DNA of 21,245 nt from Paracoccaceae bacterium. Its GTDB lineage: Bacteria; Pseudomonadota; Alphaproteobacteria; Rhodobacterales; Rhodobacteraceae. The translations under genes and the position numbers were made by a program. Location of the stretch: assembly GCA_013214715.1 (NCBI GenBank), contig JABSSB010000030.1, positions 11,635 to 32,879 on the forward strand. The letters run 5' to 3'. The notes beneath the pieces are model-generated. The model was not told the DNA's origin and ran no database searches. It saw nothing but the letters and a program-made list of their open reading frames with translations. The first letter of the stretch is position 1. Each line of letters begins with the position of its first letter. This document shows, in pieces, positions 7,909 through 15,539 of the stretch.

Positions 7909-8657
7909 CACGTCGCTCCGGGATAGGAGCGCTGCAAGACCTGCATTGTTGCCAGCATATGCCCCAGATGTTCGGAATGTCGCGCGCCAGTCCGCCCACC
8001 GCGATGGGCAAACCGACTTTCCGGCAGGCTCAGCGTCGCGCGTTGCAGCACCTGCTCAACCCGTGCGTCAAACGCGGCGCGCAAGCCGGCCGGGTTCGGA
8101 GCAATGCCAGCCCCGGCCAATTCAAGATCCGTCGCGTCTGCTTCGAACCCTTCGCCTGCAAAGGGCCATAACAGGTCCAAAGCGGTCTGCATCCGCGCAT
8201 GGCTTTCATCCGACCCATCGCCCAACCCGATCACCAGACCTGAGGAGCGGTCGAAGTGATACGTTACCTCCTTGATGGCTTTCTGTGCGATGGCCGACAC
8301 CCTGTCATCGGCACTGTCGATCAGCGTCTCCAACTGGCCCAGATGCCACGCGTCAAACAGGAATTGGCGCATCATCGTGACGCCAAAATCGCCATTGGGC
8401 TGTTCGACCAGAAGCAGGTTCCGAAAATCCCAGGCATCACGCAAAAAGGCCAGATCATCGGCGCTGCGCCCCTGCCCCTCTACATCTGCGGCCAGCCCGA
8501 GCCACATCTGCGTCTGACCGATCAGATCCAGCGCGGTATTGGCCAGCGCAATATCCTCTTCCAGCACCGGCGCATGGCCACACCATTCCGACACGCGATG
8601 CCCCAACACCAGCGTATTGTCGCCCATGCGCAGGCAGAATTCGAACAAAGCCGACAT
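7905..8657 (-). CDS. paaC: PaaC: structural subunit of phenylacetyl-CoA epoxidase
   Basis: Ferritin-like helical subunit of 250 aa that pairs with PaaA in the epoxidase core but lacks a functional di-iron site. Typical features are the N-terminal LRMGDNTLVLGHRVSEWCGH and the DLIGQTQMWLG and EQPNGDFGVTMMRQFLFD segments. ATG 8657 overlaps the paaB stop as TGATG. A GTG three bases earlier (8660) is an alternative that would add one residue and give a GTGA overlap. The 3' end overlaps paaD by 4 nt, so A-to-E genes form a tightly coupled block. Confidence 0.95.
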   Translation of the reverse strand: MSALFEFCLRMGDNTLVLGHRVSEWCGHAPVLEEDIALANTALDLIGQTQMWLGLAADVEGQGRSADDLAFLRDAWDFRNLLLVEQPNGDFGVTMMRQFLFDAWHLGQLETLIDSADDRVSAIAQKAIKEVTYHFDRSSGLVIGLGDGSDESHARMQTALDLLWPFAGEGFEADATDLELAGAGIAPNPAGLRAAFDARVEQVLQRATLSLPESRFAHRGGRTGARHSEHLGHMLATMQVLQRSYPGATW

Positions 8658-8941
8658 CACATCGCGCCCACATCGTCGGGAATGTCAAAGAAAGTCGGGT
8701 GGCGGTAGACCTTGCTTTCCGACGGCTCATAAAGCGGGCCCTTTTCCGACGGGGAGGACGCTGCAATGTGCTGCGCCTCAACCGCCCAGATGCTCACCCC
8801 CTCGTTCCGGCGCGTGTAGACATCGCGCGCATGTTTGATCGCCGTGTCTGCGTCCGGCGCATGCAGTGAGCCGACATGCCGGTGGTTCAACCCATGCTGG
8901 CCACGGATAAAGATCTCCCAAAGGGGCCATTGCTTGCTCAT
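8657..8941 (-). CDS. paaB: PaaB: small subunit of phenylacetyl-CoA epoxidase
   Basis: Small subunit of 94 aa, the normal size, which bridges PaaAC heterodimers. Seen: WPLWEIFIRGQHGLNHRHVG at the N-terminus, the HARDVYTRRNEG segment, and a C-terminal YRHPTFFDIPDDVGAM. An upstream in-frame start at 8968 would add nine residues and run into paaA, but ATG 8941 has GGGAG 8 nt upstream and begins the conserved sequence, so it is preferred. It sits 23 nt after paaA. Confidence 0.95.
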   Translation of the reverse strand: MSKQWPLWEIFIRGQHGLNHRHVGSLHAPDADTAIKHARDVYTRRNEGVSIWAVEAQHIAASSPSEKGPLYEPSESKVYRHPTFFDIPDDVGAM

Positions 8942-8964
8942 GCTCTTGTCTCCCTTGGCCCGGA

Positions 8965-9942
8965 TCACTCTGCCGCCATCTGGCGGGCGCGTTTCTTGTC
9001 CGCATGGGCCATTAGACCGTCGCGCACCCAGGCGCCGTCATCCCAGGCTTTGTTGCGTGCGGCGAGCCGTTCTACGTTGCACGGGCCATTGCCTTTGATG
9101 ACGTCGAAAAACTCAGCCCAGTCCGGCTCTGAGAAGTCATAGCCGCCCTTGTCATCATTCCAGCGCAGATCGGGGTCTGGCACGGTCAGGCCCAGATATT
9201 CGGCCTGGGGCACGGTCTGATCGACAAACTTTTGGCGCAGTTCGTCATTCGTGTTCATCTTGATCTTCCAGGCCATCGACTGCGCCGAATGCACGCTGTC
9301 TTTGTCCGACGGGCCGAACATCATCAGCGACGGATACCAAAACCGGTTCAACGCATCCTGCGCCATGCGCTTTTGCGCCTCGGTCCCGTTCGCCATTTTC
9401 ATCATGATGTCGAAGCCCTGGCGCTGGTGAAAGCTCTCTTCCTTGCAAATACGGATCATTGCCCGGCTGTAGGGGCCAAAGGATGTGCGCTGCAGCGGCA
9501 CCTGATTCATGATCGCTGCGCCATCGACCAGCCACCCTACCGCGCCCATATCGGCCCAGGTCAGCGTGGGGTAGTTAAAGATCGACGAATATTTCATCCG
9601 TCCGTCCAGCAGCATCTCGGTCAATTCATCGCGGCTCACGCCAAGGGTTTCAGCCGCACAATACAGATAGAGCCCATGCCCGGCCTCATCCTGCACTTTG
9701 GCCAGCAGGATCGCTTTGCGCTCAAGCGTCGGTGCGCGGGTGATCCAGTTGCCTTCGGGCAGTTGGCCCACGATTTCTGAATGCGCGTGCTGGCCGATCT
9801 GGCGGATCAGGGTCTTGCGATAGCCTTCGGGCATCCAATCCTTGGGCTCGATCTTCTCTCCGGCATCAATGCGGGCCTGAAACGCGACCAGCTTGTCCGG
9901 ATCATCCTGTGTCGCTTCGGATTTGACCATCTGTGCATACAT
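8965..9942 (-). CDS. paaA: PaaA: catalytic di-iron subunit of phenylacetyl-CoA epoxidase
   Basis: Catalytic subunit of 325 aa. It binds phenylacetyl-CoA and carries the carboxylate-bridged di-iron centre that makes the ring-1,2-epoxide. Ferritin-like metal-binding motifs are visible in AKVQDEAGHGLYLY (EAGH, about residue 87) and KEESFHQRQG (about 167-176). The N-terminal DWMPEGYRKTLIRQIGQHAHSE and C-terminal GPCNVERLAARNKAWDDGAWV segments are typical of the family. GGGGG about 8 nt upstream supports ATG 9942. It is 12 nt after the thiolase gene, so it belongs to the same transcript. Confidence 0.97.
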   Translation of the reverse strand: MYAQMVKSEATQDDPDKLVAFQARIDAGEKIEPKDWMPEGYRKTLIRQIGQHAHSEIVGQLPEGNWITRAPTLERKAILLAKVQDEAGHGLYLYCAAETLGVSRDELTEMLLDGRMKYSSIFNYPTLTWADMGAVGWLVDGAAIMNQVPLQRTSFGPYSRAMIRICKEESFHQRQGFDIMMKMANGTEAQKRMAQDALNRFWYPSLMMFGPSDKDSVHSAQSMAWKIKMNTNDELRQKFVDQTVPQAEYLGLTVPDPDLRWNDDKGGYDFSEPDWAEFFDVIKGNGPCNVERLAARNKAWDDGAWVRDGLMAHADKKRARQMAAE

Positions 9943-9954
9943 TCGCTTGCCCCC

Positions 9955-11157
9955 TTAAACCCGTTCCAAAATCATTGCGGCCCCCTGCCCGACGCCCACG
10001 CACATCGTACACAGCCCATAGCGTCCACGGCTCCGCGCCAGATGTCGTGCGGCCGTGACCACCATCCGCGCACCCGACATGCCCAAAGGATGGCCAAGCG
10101 CGATGGCGCCCCCGTTCGGGTTCACATGCGGAGTGTCATCGGGCACCCCTAATGCGCGCAGACTGGCCAATGCCTGCGCGGCAAAGGCTTCGTTCAATTC
10201 GATCACATCCATGTCCGATATGCTCAGCCCTGCCCGCGCAAGCGCTTTTTGCGTCGCAGGAACAGGACCGATACCCATGACACGCGGCGCGACCCCGGCG
10301 GAGGCTGTGCAGACCACGCGCACCAACGGTGTCAGCCCATGTTTCTTTACCCCAGCGCCCGACGCCACGATCATCGCCGCAGCGCCATCATTCACACCCG
10401 ACGCATTGCCGGCCGTTACGCTAAGCTCAGGCCCATTCACGCCTTTGAGTTTGCCGAGTTTTTCCACCGTCACGCCAGGCCGGGGATGTTCATCCCGATC
10501 CACGAGAATTGCATCGCCCTTGCGTTGAGGGATCGGAACTGGCGCGATTTCATCCGCGAACAGACCCGCCTCCTGCGCGGCGATCCAACGCGCCTGGGAT
10601 CGCGCGGCAAAAGCGTCCTGATCTTCCCGGCTGATCCCGTACTCGTCCGCCACATTATCCGCCGTTTGCGGCATCGAGTCGATGCCATAAGCCGCTTTCA
10701 TCTTGGGGTTCACAAAGCGCCAGCCGATTGTGGTGTCATAGACGGCGTTGGACCGCGCAAAGGCCGCTTCGGCCTTGGGCATGACAAATGGAGCCCGGCT
10801 CATGCTTTCCACACCACCGGCGATGGTCAGATCATAATCGCCCGCCTTAATTCCGCGCGCAGCCGCCCCGACCGCATCCAGACCCGAGGCGCACAGGCGA
10901 TTGACAGTGACCCCCGGCACATCCACCGGCAATCCAGCCAACAGCGCCGCCATGCGCGCGACATTGCGGTTGTCCTCCCCGGCCTGATTGGCGTCCCCCA
11001 GCACCACTTCATCGACCTGCGACCAGTCCATCTGCGCGTTGCGCGCCATCAAGGCCCGGATCGGCCATGCCGCCAGATCATCTGTCCGAACCGAGGCCAA
11101 AGCCCCACCAAACCGGCCAATCGGCGTGCGCAACCCGTCGCAGATAAAGGCGTCCAT
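9955..11157 (-). CDS. pcaF: 3-oxoadipyl-CoA / oxo-dehydrosuberyl-CoA thiolase
   Basis: Thiolase of 400 aa with the complete active site: nucleophile Cys89 (NRLCASGLDAVG), His356 (GGAIALGHPLGMSG) and Cys386 (CTMCVGVGQGAAM). In the phenylacetate pathway this enzyme cleaves 3-oxo-5,6-didehydrosuberyl-CoA and then 3-oxoadipyl-CoA, releasing acetyl-CoA and ending in succinyl-CoA. It is also called paaJ. ATG 11157 is chosen over an open upstream extension because GGAGG lies 4-5 nt before it and MDAFICDGLRTPIGRFGG is the expected start. It is the first gene of the paa operon, directly downstream of a promoter with an operator-like palindrome. Confidence 0.93.
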   Translation of the reverse strand: MDAFICDGLRTPIGRFGGALASVRTDDLAAWPIRALMARNAQMDWSQVDEVVLGDANQAGEDNRNVARMAALLAGLPVDVPGVTVNRLCASGLDAVGAAARGIKAGDYDLTIAGGVESMSRAPFVMPKAEAAFARSNAVYDTTIGWRFVNPKMKAAYGIDSMPQTADNVADEYGISREDQDAFAARSQARWIAAQEAGLFADEIAPVPIPQRKGDAILVDRDEHPRPGVTVEKLGKLKGVNGPELSVTAGNASGVNDGAAAMIVASGAGVKKHGLTPLVRVVCTASAGVAPRVMGIGPVPATQKALARAGLSISDMDVIELNEAFAAQALASLRALGVPDDTPHVNPNGGAIALGHPLGMSGARMVVTAARHLARSRGRYGLCTMCVGVGQGAAMILERV

Positions 11158-11184
11158 CAGTCCTCCCCGCGGCCAAAACACTCC

Positions 11185-11202
11185 TGACCGTCCGGTTGGT
11201 CA
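11185..11202. promoter_or_regulatory. Palindromic operator-like site upstream of the paa operon
   Basis: The 18-bp sequence TGACCGTCCGGTTGGTCA is an imperfect palindrome, TGACC-N2-CCGG-N2-GGTCA, with 14 of 18 positions symmetric. It overlaps the predicted -10 box and ends 27 bp before the thiolase start codon, where a bound repressor would block transcription. Its inner part is close to ACCGACCGGTCGGT, a pattern typical of TetR-family operators. A PaaR-type TetR repressor responding to phenylacetyl-CoA is the natural candidate (inference); no such gene is in the window. Confidence 0.6.
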
Positions 11203-11227
11203 TACAATGATCGGGGATTCGGAACAA
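11199..11227 (-). promoter_or_regulatory. Predicted promoter of the paa operon
   Basis: On the minus strand there is TTGTTC (plus 11222-11227), a 17-nt spacer and TATGAC (plus 11199-11204). The match to consensus is moderate, mostly in the -10. Position relative to the first gene and the overlapping palindrome support it. It directly abuts the hairpin that ends the upstream kinase gene. Confidence 0.45.
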
Positions 11228-11254
11228 GCCCGCGGCGGCGTCTATTCCGCGGGC
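11228..11254 (-). terminator. Terminator-like hairpin spanning the kinase stop codon
   Basis: Perfect 8-bp inverted repeat GCCCGCGG / CCGCGGGC with an 11-nt loop that contains the kinase stop codon (11242-11244). On the minus strand it is followed by TTGTTCC, a short T-rich stretch. It would separate kinase transcription from the paa operon. Confidence 0.6.
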
Positions 11255-12660
11255 GTAATTGTCGCGTTCTGCTTTGAAAAATGAGGGCCCAACTCACCCA
11301 GAACCTGATCGGGGCGCAATGGCTTGACCAAAACGGCAAGCGCTTGTCCTGCCGCAAACCCGGCCTCCACCTCAGGGTCGCGTGTTGCGGTGAGACCGAT
11401 CGCCATGCCTTCAAACCCGTCAGACCGCGCCTTTTGCAGTAATTCTGCCCCAGTCATGTCGGGCATCCTGTAATCTGTGATCAACAGGTCCACCGATTGC
11501 TTGGCCAGCATGTCAAGTGCTTCCCGAGGGGTTTGCGCCACATACAGCTGCCCAAAAACCCGCTTCAGAACAGCTTCGGCAATTTCCCGCGTGATGGCGT
11601 GATCTTCCACCAGCAAAGCGGTCAGACCCGCTGCCACCGCGCGCGTGTCTGTATCGATTTGCGGCTTTGGTTTTGTCTCGACCGTCGCGGGTTTGGCGTC
11701 TTTCGCTTCCGGCTCCGCCAAGAAGACTGAAAATCCAAACGCGCTGCCCTCTCCCGGACTGCCTTTGACCTCAAGCTTTGTGCCAAGCTCGCGCAGCCAA
11801 TCCTGCACAATGGCCAGACCCAGACCGGTGCCGCTGGCGTCACTGTTACCGCGTTCATATGGGCGCAGAAGTTGGTCGATCTTTTCGGGTGCCACCCCGA
11901 CGCCATCACCACGCACCGTGACGCGCGCCTGCACGCCGCCCGGGGCACGCTCGGCCTTCATCTCAACGGTGACTTGGCGCGCCTTGGCATGCAGTAGCGC
12001 GTTGCGGATCAGGTTCATAATGCAGGCCCACAAGCGAAGGTAATCGGCCTCAACCACCAAATGGTCCATCCCGTCTGGCCAGGATGACTGCACCTCAAAC
12101 CGCGCTGATCCGTCGCTGGCCAAAGCCTGCCCCAGAAACCCGACATCGTTACGCAACCGTACCATGTCAAAGGTTTCGCGCAGACCTGTGATGTCTTCGC
12201 GGTTAGTGATTGCAGATTGGATCGCATCCAGAAAGCTAAGCAAGGTGCGTGACGCATCATGAACCTGCGTACGACTGGTCTGAAACGTTTCAGGCGCGCC
12301 CGAGATCATCTGGATCGCGGCTGCGGGCGTGCGCATTTCGTGGCTGAGCCTGCGGAAGACATCCTTTTGCTTTTGCGACTGCGTTTCGAACTTTGCCTGC
12401 ACCCGCGCCAGTTCATAATTGGCAACACGCAACCGATCCGAAAACCAGGCCACCACCCATGTCACACCGGGTGCCACAAGGCAGGGCACAAGACTTGAGA
12501 TGATGATGCCAAAGGGGATCAACGGCACGCCAAAGGCAAAGGTCACGCCCACATAGATCGCCACGCTCAGCATGACAGAGACCAGCGTCACCACAAAGAC
12601 AAGCCGCAGGCGGCGTCCCCCCGATCCCGACTTCAACTCAACATTCTGGCCATCCAGCAT
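11242..12660 (-). CDS. Membrane hybrid histidine kinase with C-terminal receiver
   Basis: Two-component signalling protein of 472 aa. Two transmembrane segments (about 19-40 and 48-72) with almost no periplasmic loop are followed by a short coiled linker, the HisKA phosphoacceptor His107 (RRLSHEMRTPAAA), an HATPase_c domain with N box (Asn216/Asn220), G1 (GDGVGV, 251-256) and G2 (GTGLGLAI, 277-284), and a receiver domain with Glu352/Asp353, phosphoacceptor Asp396 (LLITDYRMPD), Thr424 and Lys446. All catalytic residues are present. There is no separate input domain, so it may sense membrane state or a partner. The frame is open 32 codons further upstream, but ATG 12660 has GAGGG about 8 nt before it and gives a normal N-terminus. 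No DNA-binding partner regulator is adjacent, and a connection to paa control is possible but not shown. Confidence 0.9.
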   Translation of the reverse strand: MLDGQNVELKSGSGGRRLRLVFVVTLVSVMLSVAIYVGVTFAFGVPLIPFGIIISSLVPCLVAPGVTWVVAWFSDRLRVANYELARVQAKFETQSQKQKDVFRRLSHEMRTPAAAIQMISGAPETFQTSRTQVHDASRTLLSFLDAIQSAITNREDITGLRETFDMVRLRNDVGFLGQALASDGSARFEVQSSWPDGMDHLVVEADYLRLWACIMNLIRNALLHAKARQVTVEMKAERAPGGVQARVTVRGDGVGVAPEKIDQLLRPYERGNSDASGTGLGLAIVQDWLRELGTKLEVKGSPGEGSAFGFSVFLAEPEAKDAKPATVETKPKPQIDTDTRAVAAGLTALLVEDHAITREIAEAVLKRVFGQLYVAQTPREALDMLAKQSVDLLITDYRMPDMTGAELLQKARSDGFEGMAIGLTATRDPEVEAGFAAGQALAVLVKPLRPDQVLGELGPHFSKQNATITPAE

Positions 12661-12757
12661 GAAACACGGCCCTCTGTATACGCACGCTTTTTTTGAATAT
12701 CGGCTCCAAGATGAAAAATGGTTAACATGCCAGAGAATTGACCAAATGGGTTCCACG

Positions 12758-12784
12758 GCGGCACACAGATAACCGGCATGCCGC
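12758..12784 (-). terminator. Possible terminator of the Opp operon
   Basis: Inverted repeat GCGGCA / TGCCGC with a 15-nt loop, starting 13 nt after the stop of the ATPase gene. An internal CGGCATGCCG palindrome could form a competing fold. No T-run follows on the minus strand. Confidence 0.3.
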
Positions 12785-12797
12785 TGATAGGCTCGGC

Positions 12798-14594
12798 TCA
12801 GGCAGCCAGAATGCGCTCCAGCGAATCATGCTCAGCCACCATGTGCCCAGGGGCCACCTCAAGCAGTTGCGGCACATAGTCCGTTTGCCCGGCATCCAGC
12901 CGCGATGGCAAGAACCGCAAGGCCGACTGGGTATCGAGCGGCGATGGCAATTCGCCCGGAATACGCAGGCGCGTGCGGCTACGCTCAATGGCCGGATCGG
13001 GGATCGGCACTGCAGAAATCAGCGACTTGGTATAGGGGTGCTGCGGCGCGCTGCAGATGGTTTCTCCATCTCCCAATTCGACGATCCGGCCCAAATACAG
13101 AACCATGATCCGGTTCGATACGGCCCGCACGACCGACAGATCGTGGCTGATAAAAAGCATGGACATGCCGAATTCTCGCTGCAGATCCTTTAGCAATTCG
13201 ATGATCTGCGCCTGAATGGACACATCCAGCGCCGAAACAGCCTCATCACAGATGACCAGCTTGGGCCGGTTGATCATGGCCCGCGCAATGCCGACCCGTT
13301 GGTTCTGCCCGCCCGACAGCTCATGCGGGTAGCGGTTATACATCGACGGCTCCAGTCCGACCCGCGTCATCATCTTCAGCACTTCTTCGCGCCGCTCTCG
13401 CGCGGTCAGATCAGGACGGAAGGTTTTCAAAGGCTCAGCGATCGAGGCCGCGACGGTTTGACGCGGGTCGAGCGAGGCCAGCGGATCCTGAAACACGATC
13501 TGCAAATCCTTGCGGAAGGGTTTGAGGGTTTTCTTGTCCATGTCCTGAATCGGCTGACCCAGCCAGGTGACATTGCCGCCAGTGGGCTCCACCAGCTTCA
13601 GCACCGCACGGGCCAGCGTAGATTTCCCGCACCCGGATTCGCCCACAATGCCCAGTGTTTCGCCCTTTTTCAGGTGGAAGCTGACGCCATTCACGGCCTT
13701 CAGCGGCACGGTTTTGCCAAAAAGCCCGCCTTTCATGCGGATCGGGAAATGCACCTTGAGGTCATGCACATTCAAAAGGGTCTCACCCTTCAAAGCCCCC
13801 GGCGCGCCCGCATCATCGATACGGGGCATCGCGTCCAGCAGTTTGCGGGTGTAGTCATGTTTGGGCTGCGTGAAAATCTCGTCCACGGTCCCTGCCTCGA
13901 CATAGGCGCCGTGGCGCATGACCTGAATGCGGTCGCACATGCGCGCCACCACGCCCATGTCATGCGTGATCAAGGCAATCGCTGTGCCCCTATCCTTTTG
14001 CAGAGAGACCATCAGATCGAGGATTTCAGCCTGCACCGTCACGTCCAGCGCCGTCGTCGGCTCATCCGCGATCAGCAGCTTTGGGTCACACAGCATCGAC
14101 ATCGCGATCATCACGCGCTGGCGCATCCCGCCCGACAATTCATGCGGGTATTGATCCAGCCGCCGGGCGGCTTCGGGGATGCGCGTGCGGTTCAGCCAGT
14201 CCAGACACTGCACCCGCGCCTCTGCCGAGGACATGCCTTTATGGACCTTCAGCACCTCGGACATCTGCGCGCCGATTTTCAGATGCGGGGTCAGCGCGGT
14301 CAGCGGATCCTGAAAGATCATCCCGATCTTAGAGCCACGCACAGCGTTCAACTGGGTGATAGGCAGGTTCAAAATCTCCTGCCCTTCCAGCAGGATGGAC
14401 CCGCTCGCCCGGCCATTCTTGGGCAACAGCCCCATCGCGGCCATGAAGGTCTGCGACTTGCCAGAGCCGGACTCCCCCACGATTCCAAGACATTCACCGG
14501 GTTTGATGTCGAAATTCACGCCTTTGACAGCGTCCACCGTGCCATCGAGTGTTTCAAACCAGACCGACAGGTCTTTGACAGACAAAAGGCTCAT
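12798..14594 (-). CDS. Peptide ABC importer, fused double ATPase (DppD-DppF type)
   Basis: Energising subunit of an oligopeptide/dipeptide importer, 598 aa, carrying two complete nucleotide-binding domains in one chain. Domain 1 has Walker A GESGSGKS (40-47), signature LSGGMRQR (153-160), Walker B LLIADEPTTALD (173-184) and His211. Domain 2 has GESGCGKST (318-326), LSGGQNQR (426-433), LVICDEAVSALD (446-457) and His484. The C-terminal oligopeptide-type extension starts normally (GELPSPLD, 547-554), but the cysteines usually found just after it are absent. ATG 14594 has AAGGA 8 nt upstream and follows the permease gene directly; an earlier in-frame start at 14633 would lie inside that permease. 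It is the last gene of the operon. Confidence 0.93.
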   Translation of the reverse strand: MSLLSVKDLSVWFETLDGTVDAVKGVNFDIKPGECLGIVGESGSGKSQTFMAAMGLLPKNGRASGSILLEGQEILNLPITQLNAVRGSKIGMIFQDPLTALTPHLKIGAQMSEVLKVHKGMSSAEARVQCLDWLNRTRIPEAARRLDQYPHELSGGMRQRVMIAMSMLCDPKLLIADEPTTALDVTVQAEILDLMVSLQKDRGTAIALITHDMGVVARMCDRIQVMRHGAYVEAGTVDEIFTQPKHDYTRKLLDAMPRIDDAGAPGALKGETLLNVHDLKVHFPIRMKGGLFGKTVPLKAVNGVSFHLKKGETLGIVGESGCGKSTLARAVLKLVEPTGGNVTWLGQPIQDMDKKTLKPFRKDLQIVFQDPLASLDPRQTVAASIAEPLKTFRPDLTARERREEVLKMMTRVGLEPSMYNRYPHELSGGQNQRVGIARAMINRPKLVICDEAVSALDVSIQAQIIELLKDLQREFGMSMLFISHDLSVVRAVSNRIMVLYLGRIVELGDGETICSAPQHPYTKSLISAVPIPDPAIERSRTRLRIPGELPSPLDTQSALRFLPSRLDAGQTDYVPQLLEVAPGHMVAEHDSLERILAA

Positions 14595-14595
14595 A

Positions 14596-15528
14596 TCAAC
14601 GGTCCTTCGGATCAAGCGCATCGCGCAGACCATCTCCGATGAAGAACATCGTGATGATGATGGTCACATAGAAAAACAGCGGGAAGGCGAGCTGCCATAT
14701 CGTGCCATAGGCCATGGTTCCGGCCCCTTCGGCGATCAGACGGCCCAATGATGTATGCGGCTCTGAAATGCCGAGCCCAAGGAAGGAGATGAAGCTTTCC
14801 GCAAGGATCATCTCGGGCACAAGAAGTGAGGCATAGACGATCACCACCCCAAGCAGGTTGGGCATGATGTGACGGAACATGATGGTCATCTCGCTGACGC
14901 CACCGGCGCGCGCGGCTTCGATGAATTCTCGGTTCTTCAGGGTCAGCGTCTGCCCCCGCACGATCCGCGCCATTGTCAGCCAACTGACCGCGCCCAGCGC
15001 GACAAAGAGCATGGTAAAGCTACGCCCGGCAATCACCAGCAGCAGGATCAGAACCAAGGTCATCGGGATCGCGAGCAGGATATCCACGATCCGCATCATG
15101 GACGCATCCGTGCGCCCGCCGACAAAACCCGCGACAATGCCATAAACCGTTCCGACAACCAGAGCCATCGACGCCCCAATCAGCCCGACCAGAAGCGAGG
15201 TCCGCGTGGCCTGAATCACACGCGAATAGAGATCGCGCCCGAGATCGTCGACGCCAAAGAAATGGCCGGATGCCAGCGACGGGAAGCCCATGCCAGCCAC
15301 ATCGCCCATCACGTCCCAGTCGATCTCTTCATTGTCCCAAACCGCGAAGAGCGGGCCGATGATGACAAAGACGGCAATCAAAGACAGGATCGCCAGCGAC
15401 CACATGGCCGCGCGGTTTTTGACGAACCGGTCCCGCGCATCGCGCCAAAGCGACCGGCCCTGAACGGCGGTGGCATCGGTGAAGTCCGCGGCGATCTGTG
15501 CCGCCTTATCAGATTTTGCAAAATTCAT
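14596..15528 (-). CDS. Peptide ABC importer permease, OppC/DppC type
   Basis: Inner-membrane permease of 310 aa. An N-terminal cytoplasmic tail (about 1-35) and first helix (MWSLAILSLIAVFVIIGPLF) are followed by a BPD_transp_1 domain with the EAA loop EAARAGGVSEMTIMFRHIMP that contacts the ATPase. Further helices end near residue 305. ATG 15528 is chosen because GAGG lies 9 nt upstream; a TTG at 15543 would overlap the previous gene. It is 11 nt after the OppB-type permease and 1 nt before the ATPase gene. As part of the heterodimeric channel it translocates peptides delivered by the 16533-18161 protein. Confidence 0.93.
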   Translation of the reverse strand: MNFAKSDKAAQIAADFTDATAVQGRSLWRDARDRFVKNRAAMWSLAILSLIAVFVIIGPLFAVWDNEEIDWDVMGDVAGMGFPSLASGHFFGVDDLGRDLYSRVIQATRTSLLVGLIGASMALVVGTVYGIVAGFVGGRTDASMMRIVDILLAIPMTLVLILLLVIAGRSFTMLFVALGAVSWLTMARIVRGQTLTLKNREFIEAARAGGVSEMTIMFRHIMPNLLGVVIVYASLLVPEMILAESFISFLGLGISEPHTSLGRLIAEGAGTMAYGTIWQLAFPLFFYVTIIITMFFIGDGLRDALDPKDR

Positions 15529-15539
15529 CGCATCACGCC

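Noticed and set aside
12661..12757. TTAACCAT on the minus strand upstream of the kinase as a CtrA half-site
   Set aside because: A single half-site in an AT-rich gap is expected by chance and no matching second half or good promoter boxes accompany it.
13299..14642. 447-aa open frame on the plus strand
   Set aside because: Runs antisense to the double ATPase gene, is rich in His, Arg and Gln as expected for a GC-driven shadow frame, and shows no domain.
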